Shown here one piece after another: positions 23,701 to 35,700 of a DNA stretch of 64,000 nucleotides. The notes beneath the pieces were generated by a model. The model had not been told where the DNA came from and did no database searches. It saw only the letters and a list, made by a program, of their open reading frames with translations. Position 1 is the stretch's first letter. The number at the start of each line of letters is the position of its first letter. Source of the DNA: Fratercula arctica (lineage: Eukaryota; Chordata; Aves; Charadriiformes; Alcidae); assembly GCA_947846985.1 (NCBI GenBank), contig CANTUZ010000007.1, positions 36,646,355 to 36,710,354 on the forward strand, read 5' to 3'. A program made the position numbers and the translations under genes.

Positions 23701-26281
23701 GTAATTCTAAGAGGGCAAAAAAATTAGATGCACAAAGGAAAAAAAGCTACTGAACAAGGTACACACAACACACATTAATGAATTTCTTCACATCTCAAGA
23801 TTTGTTACCACCACAGGAAGCTTCACAAAATCAGAAATTAATTTCTGAACAATGACAATCACTGGGAGAACAGATGTTAACGTTCATGATCATATTAAGA
23901 AACTGGCTACATAGGTTAAACAACTTCGAAGAGACATGAACATTACCCCACAAAAGTCATTTTAATTCAGCTAAAATGTTCTTGAGGACTTGTGTTGTTT
24001 CTTTGGATTGCTGACAGCTATGTCCAGCCTCCAGTCCATCTAATCAATACACGTTTTCCTGCCGATCCACAGATGAGCTGGTTATTTATCCCAGGATTCC
24101 TTATTAAACAGCAAAAGCAAGGCACTGCTAGAAGTATTTAACTTTGCAAGAGCCTGAAGGGCACTAAAGCGCTTTACAAATCATTCTATTCAAGTTTCTA
24201 GAGCTAAAGCTCTGGTTTTTGGATGCCTTTGAGTAGCACATTGTATTTGTTTCTTCATAGAAGAGCTTCTCTGTATCACTTATCCTGCACACAGAAGCCA
24301 CCCACCTCCTTTCATACTGGCCTGTACACACTGTATGTTCTAGCTGAGCAAAAAAATTCAACCTTTGCATGCCACCAAACTGGCCAAGGACACTTTCAAA
24401 AAACAAAAATACAATCCAAACAGGCTGTCAACACAAACCAATGATGCTCTGGTCCCATGGTTTTGCTGGCCAGGGGAGAAATCAGACACTCAGCCTTGGT
24501 TGGAAACACAAGAACTGAGGCATGCAATTTTAAGAGAATACCACATTTTTCTTTAGCTCTTTATTCATTAGTGATAAACAATGGAGGTGAGGGGGGTGGT
24601 CTTTTGTTGCAGGTTTTTGATTTTTCAGTTTCCATACCACCCACATTGTGCACTCTTCACTTTCAGCAGTTCAATGCTTATCTTTTAGCCCTCTCTTATA
24701 CACCAATTTTTCACGTGGCGTTCAATACTAATGGCAATGACCTGAAAAAAAACATCTGGCTTATGGTTAACTTCCATACGTATCACCTCAGAAAAAAAAA
24801 TATAATCAATTAAAGACCATATAATGGAACTAGTGCTTATCCAGATAAAATGCAAGTTTGTAAAAAATGAAACCAAAGCCAAGAGAGTTAACATACCATT
24901 GAGGTTTAGAGAAAAATGGACTATCAAAACATACTTGAAATATAGTAGCAGTACAACAAGTACCTCTCACACACAGAGCCCAGCAATTCCTTGCTTGTTT
25001 CTTGTGTTTGAAGTAAAAACCCTTAACCAGCATTCATAGGAAAGGACATAGAGGCCCGCCAGGACTGTGGGGCATCCTAACGCCCTGCAGAACCAGGCCA
25101 TGGGGTCCTCCATTGTCCTGGGTTGCCTCCCATGCAAAGAGCAGCTGTTGTGCAGCACCATGTGCCCTGGCCATGCCAAAGCCACTGGGGCCATGGGGAC
25201 ACAGAGGATCAAAGGAGACCTGCTTCACAGACAGCAGTGCTGGGTCCTCCCTGCTGCTCACCAGCCCTTTGCACTAAGCAATGGAGGGATGGGCTTCCAT
25301 CAAGGAGCACTACTGACAACCATGCTAGCCATAAAGCTCTGTTTGTTTGGATTTTCCCCCCAACAACACACTTGCAGTTTTGCTACCTGGCCACTCGTTG
25401 CCACGAGTGATGAATAGCTCAGACAAGTGAATCCCTACTATCAAACCATCTGTTTAACCAAGGCCCACGTCAGCAGTAACCAAGCGGCATTCCCAGCTGC
25501 TTTTGGGAAGTGGCACCATGAGATGAACAGCCTCAGTCCAGGTCCCAGCAGGCAAAAAGCTCCTTTGCAACTGGTATGAATGAGTTTCCCTGCCAGAAAC
25601 TTCAGGAGGTTTTAAGATGTAGCACTGAATTCAATCCATCAATTACATTTCTACACAAAATGTGGGCACAATAAGGAGAATTTCAACCCATCCGTCTTCT
25701 CAGAGACAAGCACAGATCGGAGGCACCTCTGTGTTTAAAGTGAAGAAATAAACATGAAACTTAGAAAACATTTTCCTTCCATTTGTACCAAGGGAATTAT
25801 TATAAGACCTTCGACTTCAAACACTTTCCTAACACACTGGACACTTAGACCACATACTTAGACCACACAATGCTTCCTGCAAACACTGCTGGTGGGGCGA
25901 GAAATGTGTTCTTTCTGTTCCAGCCAAGTTAATGCTGCATTGTGAATCCTTGGTGGAGCAAAGGGTTGACGCAGTGTCAACAGGAATATGCCAATTAGCA
26001 CGCTTTACCATGACAGCCACTACATCTTCTGAAGCAACTAGGGATTTTTCAATATCTTCTCTAGGAATCAAATTGTTAGTGAACTCTGTGGGTTCATGTT
26101 CCTTTCCAGAAAAGATAGTTATTCTTCCACACCAGAGATGTAAAAGGATGGAATCAGAAGTGGGTGAAAAAGCTATTTTAACGCTGAGGTGGAACAAAAA
26201 TTAGGAGTGACCAAAGAGCAAATTACATCCTTGTTGGGAATTAACTCATTAATGAAGAAATATACCTAGCTTGCTGCTGTC

Positions 26282-26300
26282 TTTTTTTTTTTTTTTTTTT
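26282..26300. repeat. T19 homopolymer
   Basis: Nineteen consecutive T. It could mark a minus-strand retroposed sequence, but nothing recognisable flanks it. Confidence 0.85.
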
Positions 26301-29300
26301 GAATGGTCCACAATATTCTTCCTGCCAAATATTTGGAATTGACAGTCACCTACCTTTGATTTGCATCTTTATGAGGAGGAAGAACTGCAACAATCCATTA
26401 AACAGCCAAGACAATGTCCTCTTTCTAATAGGAGATACTCTACTAGGAATGCTGCAAAGCATGGTCTGAAAGTAGACTGATTTTCACCAACCTTCTGGTG
26501 AAAAGAGCAACTTCTTTTCCAGTTCACCAAGGTTTATAAACCTCTAGGTCTAGGATGGAACACAATATCTGGGAAAACATAGGCATCCGTTTACACCTCA
26601 ATGATAAAAGTACAGCATGGCGCTGAATGGCTTAAGGGAAAAAAAAGTAGAAGTTTCTCTCTAGAGTTTTCTCCAGGTGATTGAAAACATAATTCTGACT
26701 TGGTGTCTCCAAGCTGAGACAAACAGAAGGGCAAGCACCCTTCTGTCTGCTTTGAACCTGAGGCAGCTCCACCAGGAGTTCCTCTGCTCAAATGAAGAAA
26801 TGCAGGGCCTCAGTCCAGCTCATGGGGACTTCTGCAGTCTTGTGCTTTCCTGGGAGTGGTGCAACAATGCATTCTGACACTTTGAACATACATACAACAG
26901 GAAGCACAAGGGTGTGAAGGTGTTTTTGCCAAATCAATCAGTACACTGACTTTTCATAGTACCCCCTGTGAACACATCTTCCAGCATTCAGTAGGACGTA
27001 AAGAAACACCTCAAGAATCTTACAGGCAGTAAGAACTATCAGCTACTGTTAAGCATCTATAAATGTCTACATTATTTTCCTATAAGGGATATACTGTTTT
27101 GAGCTGTGCGGATTGAATTTTATTTCATCACTCAGCCTAAGGCCGGGGGAGTGCAGGAGCAATCTCTCCATTATGTGTCTTGAAGTCATTATAACAACCG
27201 TTACCAATTATTTGAGGCAGTTTTATTTAATGGCATCCATCACAGCTCTGCATCACTTCACAGGTACTGCCTCAGCACAGCACTCGCACAGGCAGGATAA
27301 CCAAACCATCAGACTCCAAAAGGCAGTGGTAACTCCTGCCCTGCAGCAGTGATTAGCACCAGAAAGGTCAAGGTTTAAAATGAGGTTTTGCTGTTTCACT
27401 TCATATGAGCAATTTTGGACTAATAGCTGTCCCATCTCTTATTAGTGCTGAGTAGTAAGTCATACTATGAAAGCCCTGCAAGGCACACCTGACAACAATT
27501 TCATTTTTTACTACTAATACCTTCAGGCATTCTTGTCAAGCTGGCACAGGAACATTATTTACATTACAGTTAGAAAGTAGATAGATACTGCATTTTGATT
27601 GGTTTTGTGTACTGTATTTCTAGGATTCACAATTTGCACTCAGTCAAGTGGTTGAATACCCATGAGGCTGTTATTACTAAATACAGAGTGATCTAGACAA
27701 ATGTTACTGTTCTAATCATTTGTACTTCTCAAAGGCATCAGCCATGCAGACACAGATCAACAGTTTCAAGGTAGATGTAAAAGACTGGTTTCATGCTCAT
27801 CAGTTTGCATGTTTGGAACAGTAATATTCTTCCTTACAGTTACAAATGAGATGCTCAATTTACCACCAATGTTTTTAGAAGTTGACATTTGCAATTCACT
27901 GCATTCAAATCAAAATGAAAAGGATGGCCCTATGACTTTTAGCAGAATGGTTTCCAACACTACTAGCAGTTATACCTTTCCACCCTAAATAACCACTGCC
28001 ACTTGCAACAGTAAGCTCGATTCTGACTTCATCCAGATGCGTGGGAGTTTATGCATGAGCTCCTGATTATGCCTAGATTTTTCACTTCAAGCAGAGAATG
28101 TGTGTACCTCCATATCATCAGATAGTAGCAGTCCTTGTAATTATCTTGTCTCCTTCGATTTTTTTTTTTCCCTTAGGCTTTCCAAAGATTATTCTTCCTC
28201 TCAGAAATTATTACACCCAGGAAAATGACATTCATTAAATACAGTGAGGCAATGCTAATATCAAGGACAAGGAAGGAGAAGAGGTTGAGATTTTATCCTT
28301 TTCATTCAAGAAAGCAGAATGAAATTATTTTTATTGTAAATCCTGGAATGGGAAGAGATCAATCTAAAGTTTTAAATTCTATAAATCTCCAAAGCACTAT
28401 TTCTTCCACAGGCTTTTCAAGTTTATCTTTAAGATTTTAAATTTCTTCACAGAATGAAAATTTATCTGCATCTTCCAAGTAGAAACACAATTCCTGGTCA
28501 AAACAAGTACCTGTGTAATACCCACTCAATGCATTCAAATATCCAGTGAGATAATTCCTACTTCTCCCCTTTTCCATTTGCATTTAAATAGTCTGGTATT
28601 TCACCGGGGAGAAAATTACGTTTAAAAGGATATAACCTGTATTAGTTATACTTTTGTGAACAGAAAATTAGAATTACTAAAATAATTACACAAAAGCTTT
28701 TGAGAAGCCAAGAGACACAAACAACAAAGGCCAAAGCTGAACTAACACATCAAAGTTCTCTGACTCTCCAAGATCTACTCAATATTATCTGCAACTTTGG
28801 AAGTGATGTTGTTCCTCTATGAGTCCAATAGCTGCATTAAACTGATAACACATGTCTATATATCTTAGGGAAAAGTAATAAACTCTGCTGTGAAACGCTA
28901 TTTCCGTAGTATCTTGGAGGAAAGATAACTTTTTACACAAACTCATTTTTCATTTCCACAGCATTGTCTTCTCTCTCAAACAGGATATAAGATGATTCCA
29001 CAGACAACTTCAAAAATGAGTGTTTATCCAAGCTCACCCTTTAAACAAAAGCTGCTCATCTCAAGAAATGAATAAAAATAGAAATGCATTATATACCAGA
29101 AGAAAGTGAAAGACAACACTAGGGATCAGCAGAGCTAAACTATTTCAAGTTCTTTTCAAGGCAGCGACACCACCTCCCACTGGTTAAGAGGACAGTCTCG
29201 TTGAGAAATAACATTTTTACAATAAGCCACTTTTATTCTCACTTTTCCTACAGCAAAATAAGTAATTCAAAACATTAACTACAACATAAGACCTTAGGAA

Positions 29301-30770
29301 TGGTGATTTTCCACCTTTTCCTAAGCCAGTTGCCTTTGCACTGCCATTCAGGCATCACTTCCTTAATGTATTTTCTCCACCTCCTCTAGAAGCATTTTGA
29401 GAAAACTGTATATGGGATGTAATGGTGTAAAGATACAGCCATCAGCTTCCATGTGGCAGGGAAACCTTCAGTGCAGACTAGACCTTCCAGCCCTGTTAAT
29501 GCTGCAAGGGCCACAAGGACAACCATTTACTCTACTTCTACAACTTCCTTCTAATTTAATTTCCCATTGAAGATGTCTTTGAAAGATTAGTGCTATTGTA
29601 ATGAGATGATATGTCATTATAATCCTATTGGAACAGAACAGCTCAGAATTTATCGCTGTCAGCAGTGCAATTCCAGAGTTAATGCCACTTTTCTACTGCT
29701 GAGGTGGGAGGGAAGCAAGTGAAAGTGCTCAGCCCCACAGACTATCCAAACCTCTGCTCCAGCACAGAAAGGGACACAGCAGACTAGTTGGGCTCCAACA
29801 CAAGCAATAAATAAGGAATCCTCTCTGGCCCAGCAATACTCATCATCTTCTGCTCAGCACTCGGCATCCCCCCCGAAAGCAAGGTCTGCCATACTACCTA
29901 CACATGGGGCTCACGTGCCCTTGGCTTTGCTACAGACCCTTCTTAGTCCAGGGCATGCACCATCACCGTACCTGCGTGCTCCCAGCAAGACATAGATTTC
30001 TCCCACTGCAGCTACTCCCTAACCAACCTTAGCAACACTGATGCAACTTTAATGCTAGCCAACCAGCAGGTATTCCATTGATTAGAATTATAATTATAAC
30101 TTTAGGACTCCTTTCCAGCACAGTGCTACTGACTCTGACCCTAATTTAACACCACCACTTTAAGTTGTACAAGAAACAGCTCCTGCCATGGGGCTACTCA
30201 CAGTCTGAGCTGTAAGAACATGCTTAAGGGCAACTCACCGCTCTGCTGAGTTTAAGTTACTCATTAGCTGGTCACCCACTGGCACTGTTCAAGGTAAGTT
30301 CCTGGCCCCTATTCTGCTTGGCAACCTCATTTCCCACTAACTTATTGCTACGGACCTGGAATTTCAAAATCTTATGGAACTTTTAACGACTCTAAAGACA
30401 GTTTTCAGAAACAAGATTAACTTCAGAACAAGACATGACATGACTGGGAAAGATCAGACCTATCCAGCCTGGCAGCCTCCTTCAGATGATACCCGAGTGA
30501 CTTGGGAAGGGTGCACAGCTCCCCTGGGGCAGCCGATGGTGAATAGCTAAGCCCTAAGGAGTTTTATACGGAAATAATGAAGCATCAATACCTTTCAAGC
30601 ATTTATTATCCATAAATGCATAGTTTAAAATGCAATTATTTGATTTTATTTTTTTTAAGCGATGGGTAAACCTGTGGCAGGAAGCTTCACAAGAATATCC
30701 AAACAACATTAAAAACTTACTTTAATCCTCTTCACAAACTGAAAACAAGGGGAAACATCACAAACTAATC

Positions 30771-30870
30771 TTGTTTGGGGTGGGGGGGAATGTTTGGGGG
30801 TTTGTGGGGGGTTTTTTGGTTGGTTTGTTTTGTTGAGGGTTTTTTTGGCGGTTTTGGTTTTGTTTAACTA
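30771..30870 (+). repeat. G/T-rich low-complexity tract with G-quadruplex motif
   Basis: About 100 bp consist almost only of G and T on the + strand. The part 30777-30811 holds four runs of at least four G (G4, G7, G5, G6) with loops T, AATGTTT and TTTGT. This meets the usual four-run, 1-7 nt loop rule for an intramolecular quadruplex. The remainder is 'ggtttt/ggttttg' words, which are common simple-repeat composition in birds. Confidence 0.75.
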
Positions 30871-31408
30871 AAACATAAATAAGTTTGTAGGTTTGGTTTG
30901 GTTTTTAGAATATGGCAAAAACAAAGACTTTCTCTCTTCACAGAACTCACACAGCAAGATTGACTATGAAAAAAAAAAAAAACAAACTACAAATTGGCAC
31001 AAATTTGTGAAATTTTTCAGTCAGCTTAAATCTGCTTCTTATTTTAGCAGAAGTGAGGGGTGGGCAAAGATCACTGCAACATATCTATCTTAACTACAAC
31101 TTTGATATCAATCCTAAAAGTCACTGACCTCCTCTGCCATATGACCTCTCTTGTCAAGCCCTACCATTAATCATCACCAGTCTCTAGAGCTGCAAGACTG
31201 AGACAAGAGCTCTCCCTGGCAACAGGTCACTACCACTGTGATATCTCCACCGAAACCAGCTCTAGTACCTATGAATATCTAATGATGTGTCTTTTAAATT
31301 AGTATTTAGCAAGTATAGAAACAGCAGTGCAAACAAAACCAGAGGAAACTATAGAAACAAAGGAAGGCTAAGGGGTTGGGTTTTTTCAGGCATCTCCCCC
31401 CTCCCACC

Positions 31409-31441
31409 AAAAAAAAAAAAAAAAAAAAACACACACACACA
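31409..31441. repeat. A21(CA)6 simple repeat
   Basis: Twenty-one A (31409-31429) run directly into six CA units (31430-31441), the composition expected when a poly-A tail seeds a dinucleotide repeat. Upstream is a C-rich 'catctcccccctcccacc' but no recognisable retroposon. Confidence 0.85.
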
Positions 31442-32678
31442 ACAAAGAAGCTCAGAAAAATTTGTGAGCAGCTTTTCCTAGATTTTGTATTGACAAAGCA
31501 AAATCATGTTTTCAGCACAGCTGCAGCAAAAAGGACTGGTGCTAAGTAGCTTTCTTATGTGATTCCCTATTGTTACCTCTTTCAAGTCAGTTCTTCTGCA
31601 GGGACATGGTGCCTCCTGCTTTTGTTATGCCTGGGACAACTGAGCGATCATCTTCCCCTGTCCTCGCTTAAAGGAGTGAGCTCGCCCTAAGGAATATGTG
31701 ATTGTCCCTGTTGGGTATGGATGGCAGGTCAATAGAATCACGTTGTAGTTTTCACCTGATAGCTTCAGGTAATGACTGCATCAGAAAGGAAAAAAATCCC
31801 CATCATACACCTGCTACATGTGAAATGATGCAACTAGTAGAAAGTTCCCATGCCACTCCTACAGAGATCATCTTAAAAACTACCTGATAAGCCTGGGCTT
31901 CAGTTATCTTAACCTCCACAAATATGATTGTTTACATTTGCTGCTATTCATTCCCAGTAAAAATCTATCCAGCCTGTACTTAAATATACCACTGTTATCT
32001 TACTCTCTTTGTCTCCAGTTGCTAAAAACAACTCGGAGGCAAACAGGGTAGTGGGAATGGTGCAGCTACATAAGGTTGAATGGTTATTTCTCTGTCCAAG
32101 TGGATTTCAAGCCGGGGGGATTCATTCATTTGTCCCACACCAATCCCAATAATCAGCTAGCTCAAGGGAATGCGCTACTTCGGCTGAGGTGACAGCACCC
32201 AGATCCCAAAGATGCTGATTAAATCACCAGAGCTACGCAAGTGACTGCTGCACATGGAAGCAAAATGTCTCTTGAGTGATTGCTACGGACTCGAGACTGG
32301 GAAAAGATGGGATCGTGTGTGCAGTATTGCTCTGCTCAGTGGGCTTTACCACTGGATGCTGGGTTCGATCCAGCATAGTAGGAAAAGAGAAGCTGCCCAA
32401 CAACTCTCTCACCTGGCAAAGGACCCTGCCATTTTGCTGCCAGTTTGGAGACTGAGGGAGATCATTTAGGCAGCCTGTACCTGTCAGACTCATGATCAGG
32501 GCAATTCCACACAGTAAGTAAGGGAAAGAGGGAAGAGGAGGGATTTGAAAGACGTTTACGGAGGAAAGACAGTGAGGTCTCAGATTAATAACTCAAATTG
32601 CTCAGTTCTAAAGAAGGGAGAGGCTACTGAGTGCATAAAGACTTGACTCAGACACTCCTTATGCTTTGGACAACCCTT
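31442..32678. other. Noncoding stretch
   Basis: There is no supported gene. Short frames on both strands at 32233-32493 overlap one another and are unrecognised. Confidence 0.65.
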
Positions 32679-32773
32679 GGTTAAGTTTCTGCTGTGACTG
32701 GTCCAAGCCAGAGATTTGAACATAGGTCTCACACTATCCAGGAAGCGATATAATCCCTAGTTATCACTGTCTG
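32679..32773 (-). mobile_element. MIR-type SINE fragment (tRNA-derived head)
   Basis: Reading + strand, GGTTAAGTTTCTGCTGTGAC leads into 'ccagagatttgaacataggtctcacactatccagg' and 'taatccctagttatcactg'. This follows the reverse complement of an amniote MIR/tRNA-SINE head ('cagggatttgaacccgggtctcccacatcccagg..taaccactgggcta'). The 'atttgaac' block corresponds to the inverse of the pol III B box region. The copy is decayed and lacks the 3' part. Confidence 0.5.
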
Positions 32774-35700
32774 GCAGGGACAGGGCTCCTTTAGAGCTGC
32801 ACTGCTTTTATAAATAAATGTTTACTGCAGGCAAGATACAACAAGTCATGACATATAGCCAGCATACAACAGACTAGAAGGTTCAGTGTCCTTCCCACAA
32901 AGTTTTAATTTGTTTCCACAAAAAACAGCTCCAGCTGCAGAGGTTGAGCCTAAACCCCCAGAGAGTCCTGAAGCACAGCCACGATGTCCATTTGAGAGCT
33001 ACCCCACTGCTGATGCAGGGCAGGAATTTACCTTGCTTCAAAACTCCATCAATTTGAGAACAGCATCCAAACCTTATTTCATTTTTTCCCAAAAAACCTG
33101 TCACATTGTTGTGGACGTTTTACACTTTGTCAAATCAGCACTTTTGGGAAGGAAGAACATCCACCACAATGCCTCACCCCAACTTGAGCTCAAGTTTTAT
33201 GGCAGAACTGCAAGAGGACCTCTACCTCTTTAAACAGGAGATGATTCTGAAAAACAGACTGCAGTGAAATATTTTACATTAATAAGATCATCTTCATCTT
33301 TCTTTCAGGTCTTCTCACTCACTACTTTGTAAGACAGCAATGTCTGTCACTGGGCAGTCAGCAGAACTTGAGCCAATGGTTTAAGTTTAAAAACTGTTAG
33401 AAATTAGGTTTAGTTACTTAAGAGCCAGGACAGATTAAGATGGCAGAGAGGGGAATAGAAGTCCATTTCACATTTTGTTACTATATGAAATAGAACTTGC
33501 TCATAATATATATAAAAAATTATTTTCCTCATGACTCTTGCCAGTATGAAATTCTAGTTGCTGTGCATTTACTTTCCATTACCAACCACATAGGAAGCAG
33601 GCTGCAAAAATAGTTTCTCTAAATCACTGAATCACATTTAAAGGGGAAAAAATTGCTTTGGAATACACCACACTAGCAGAGATACAAACTTTCAGCTGCA
33701 GCTAAAACATAAAAAAACTCTATCAGACTAGGGGTGGAGACAGAAGTTCTCCTGGTTACCAGAAAAATACAGACCTAAGCTGGCACAATAGGTATTTTTG
33801 TCATCTTCCTTAAGCCTGATTTCACATCAAAAAGACTATTTGTGGATCCTACTTCCATTTCAGTAGGAGCACACAAGCTTTTGGTATTCATTTGCTGTGC
33901 TTGCAGTGCTGAGTTATGTTCTCCTGGTCAGCTGCTATTTCTCACCATTGCACCAAAACGCAAGTCAGGCCAGACTCATCAAAACCCTCCCCATCTCTTC
34001 AGGAATTTTGGACCCCCTGTACAAAGTACAGGGCCATACTTGCACCATGAGGAAGTCAAATTCAGTTATTAAAGAGAAGTGATAGAGGGTGCATCCTCTC
34101 TTGTTTTATTTATTTTTCATGCCATCAGACACCTTCCTTCACTCCAGGCGAAGCAAATACTAATGCTGTTTCTAATTCCTGTTTTGTGTATCAATAATAT
34201 AATACTAAGTGGCATACTATCTGGAAGAATATCATTAAATGGAAATTCATTTAGAGTTGCTCTGCATTTATCCCAATAGCACAAGGAATAACCTGTACAA
34301 GTCATGCAGAATTTCCAGAAAAAAAAAAAAAAAGAGTAATATCATTTATATAAAGATTATTTTAAAAACAGCAGGAGGAACCAGACATGAGAAATTTATC
34401 ACAGCACCTACATATTTCTAATCATGAATACGACTGTACATCTTTAGACTTTAGCTTCTCGGGCAAAAGAAGCCATGTAAGCCACCCGAAGTTAGGGAGA
34501 CATACCAAAAAATTCAAAGAGTGTTTAGTTGCCATACTGTTATTAAAGAGGTAAGAGGCAGCTCTTTAAAAGAGAACAGAACACAGCACAAGTATGAGAA
34601 GTTTGGGGGTTTTTTTCCACCCAAAGAGAAAGGGTAACAAAGAACAAAATTCCTCACTAGAATTACAAACAAGTTGAATAAGCATCAGGAATATGGTGTC
34701 CGAATGAGGACTAGGAAGGTTCCATCAATAAATTCTTATTTTTAACATTGGATTTAAGTGCCATTTAAAAATTATGTAATGGTAACCCTGAAAAAATATC
34801 AATAAACACAGTTAAGCCAGTTATTAAACCAGTCAGTAATGTCACATCAATAGAAGTCCTCATCTCATGGATAGAAGTCCCAACTCAAAGTGGACACTTT
34901 GTTGCTAAGTTAATGGTTCTAGTACTAGTTTGTTTTCTTTATGTCATTATGGATAAATTAGCATGTTTCATATACATTCCCTAATAAATTAGAGCTTAAC
35001 ATGGAAGAACTGTACAGTAGGGTAATTCGGAGAAGGTGATCATTGCCTGAACCCATTTCAGGAAAACAGACTGACAAGCAAGCATATTCACTTTCTTGCT
35101 ACACATGAAACAAATGAAGAACTGCAAGCACATAGTTCCAGTCTGCTTTCACAGCAGGAACACACAGAGTCCATCCACAGACCAAAACATCCTTATTTGT
35201 TTGAAAAAGTATATAACAAAAATATGTTATGGTTTTACTTGAACATAAGTGAGCATCAGGGTGATACTTACCAACCCAAACATTGCAACGTAGTAGCAAA
35301 TCTTGAAGGAATGGTCAACTTGTTGTCAAGAAGACTTAATCAAAAACATATCAGAGAAAAAACTAATAAAAATATCTAGAGGAAAAACTGATAAAGACCT
35401 CACATCCTTCACAAAATTTCAAGAGATAGCTAGTTTACAGAGGGACACTATAAAGAGGAAGAGAGTTTCCAAAATCTCCAAGATTTTAGGAAGTTGGATA
35501 TGTTGAATTGCTTTCTCTGAAGGTACTGCTGAAATAGTCATGAGATTCATACTGTGAGATGACATACTACAAAAATATACACACTTGCAAGCTACACTAT
35601 GCTCAAAACCTGAGCCAATCACATATAGAAGCAATATTCTTCTTTTACAATATGTGAAATAGTTTTGTTATTGTATCAGTGAGTTTTGCTTTATTTGTTT

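Larger units (their letters stand above)
22231..30770. other. Long noncoding stretch
   Basis: No gene is supported. The longest open frame of the whole window (23232-23753, +, 173 codons) is here, but it starts at a TTG, its last part is lysine coded by an A18 run, and it shows no domain. The minus-strand frame at 25829-26197 is discussed in the findings. Homopolymers lie at 22825 (A17), 23683 (A18) and 26282 (T19). A 13-bp direct repeat (acttagaccacat/c) sits at 25843-25868. Positions 24140-24190 contain 'aaagcgctttacaaat', possibly a MIR tail, too short to call. Confidence 0.65.

Noticed and set aside
23232..23753. Longest open frame in the window (173 codons, +)
   Set aside because: It starts at TTG, ends in lysines coded by an A18 run, has no domain or splice context, and its length is not surprising for 64 kb in six frames.
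30437..30500. Possible reverse copy of the amniote tail ('agatcagacctatccagcctgg')
   Set aside because: It needs a gap in the middle and the flanks do not follow the consensus.
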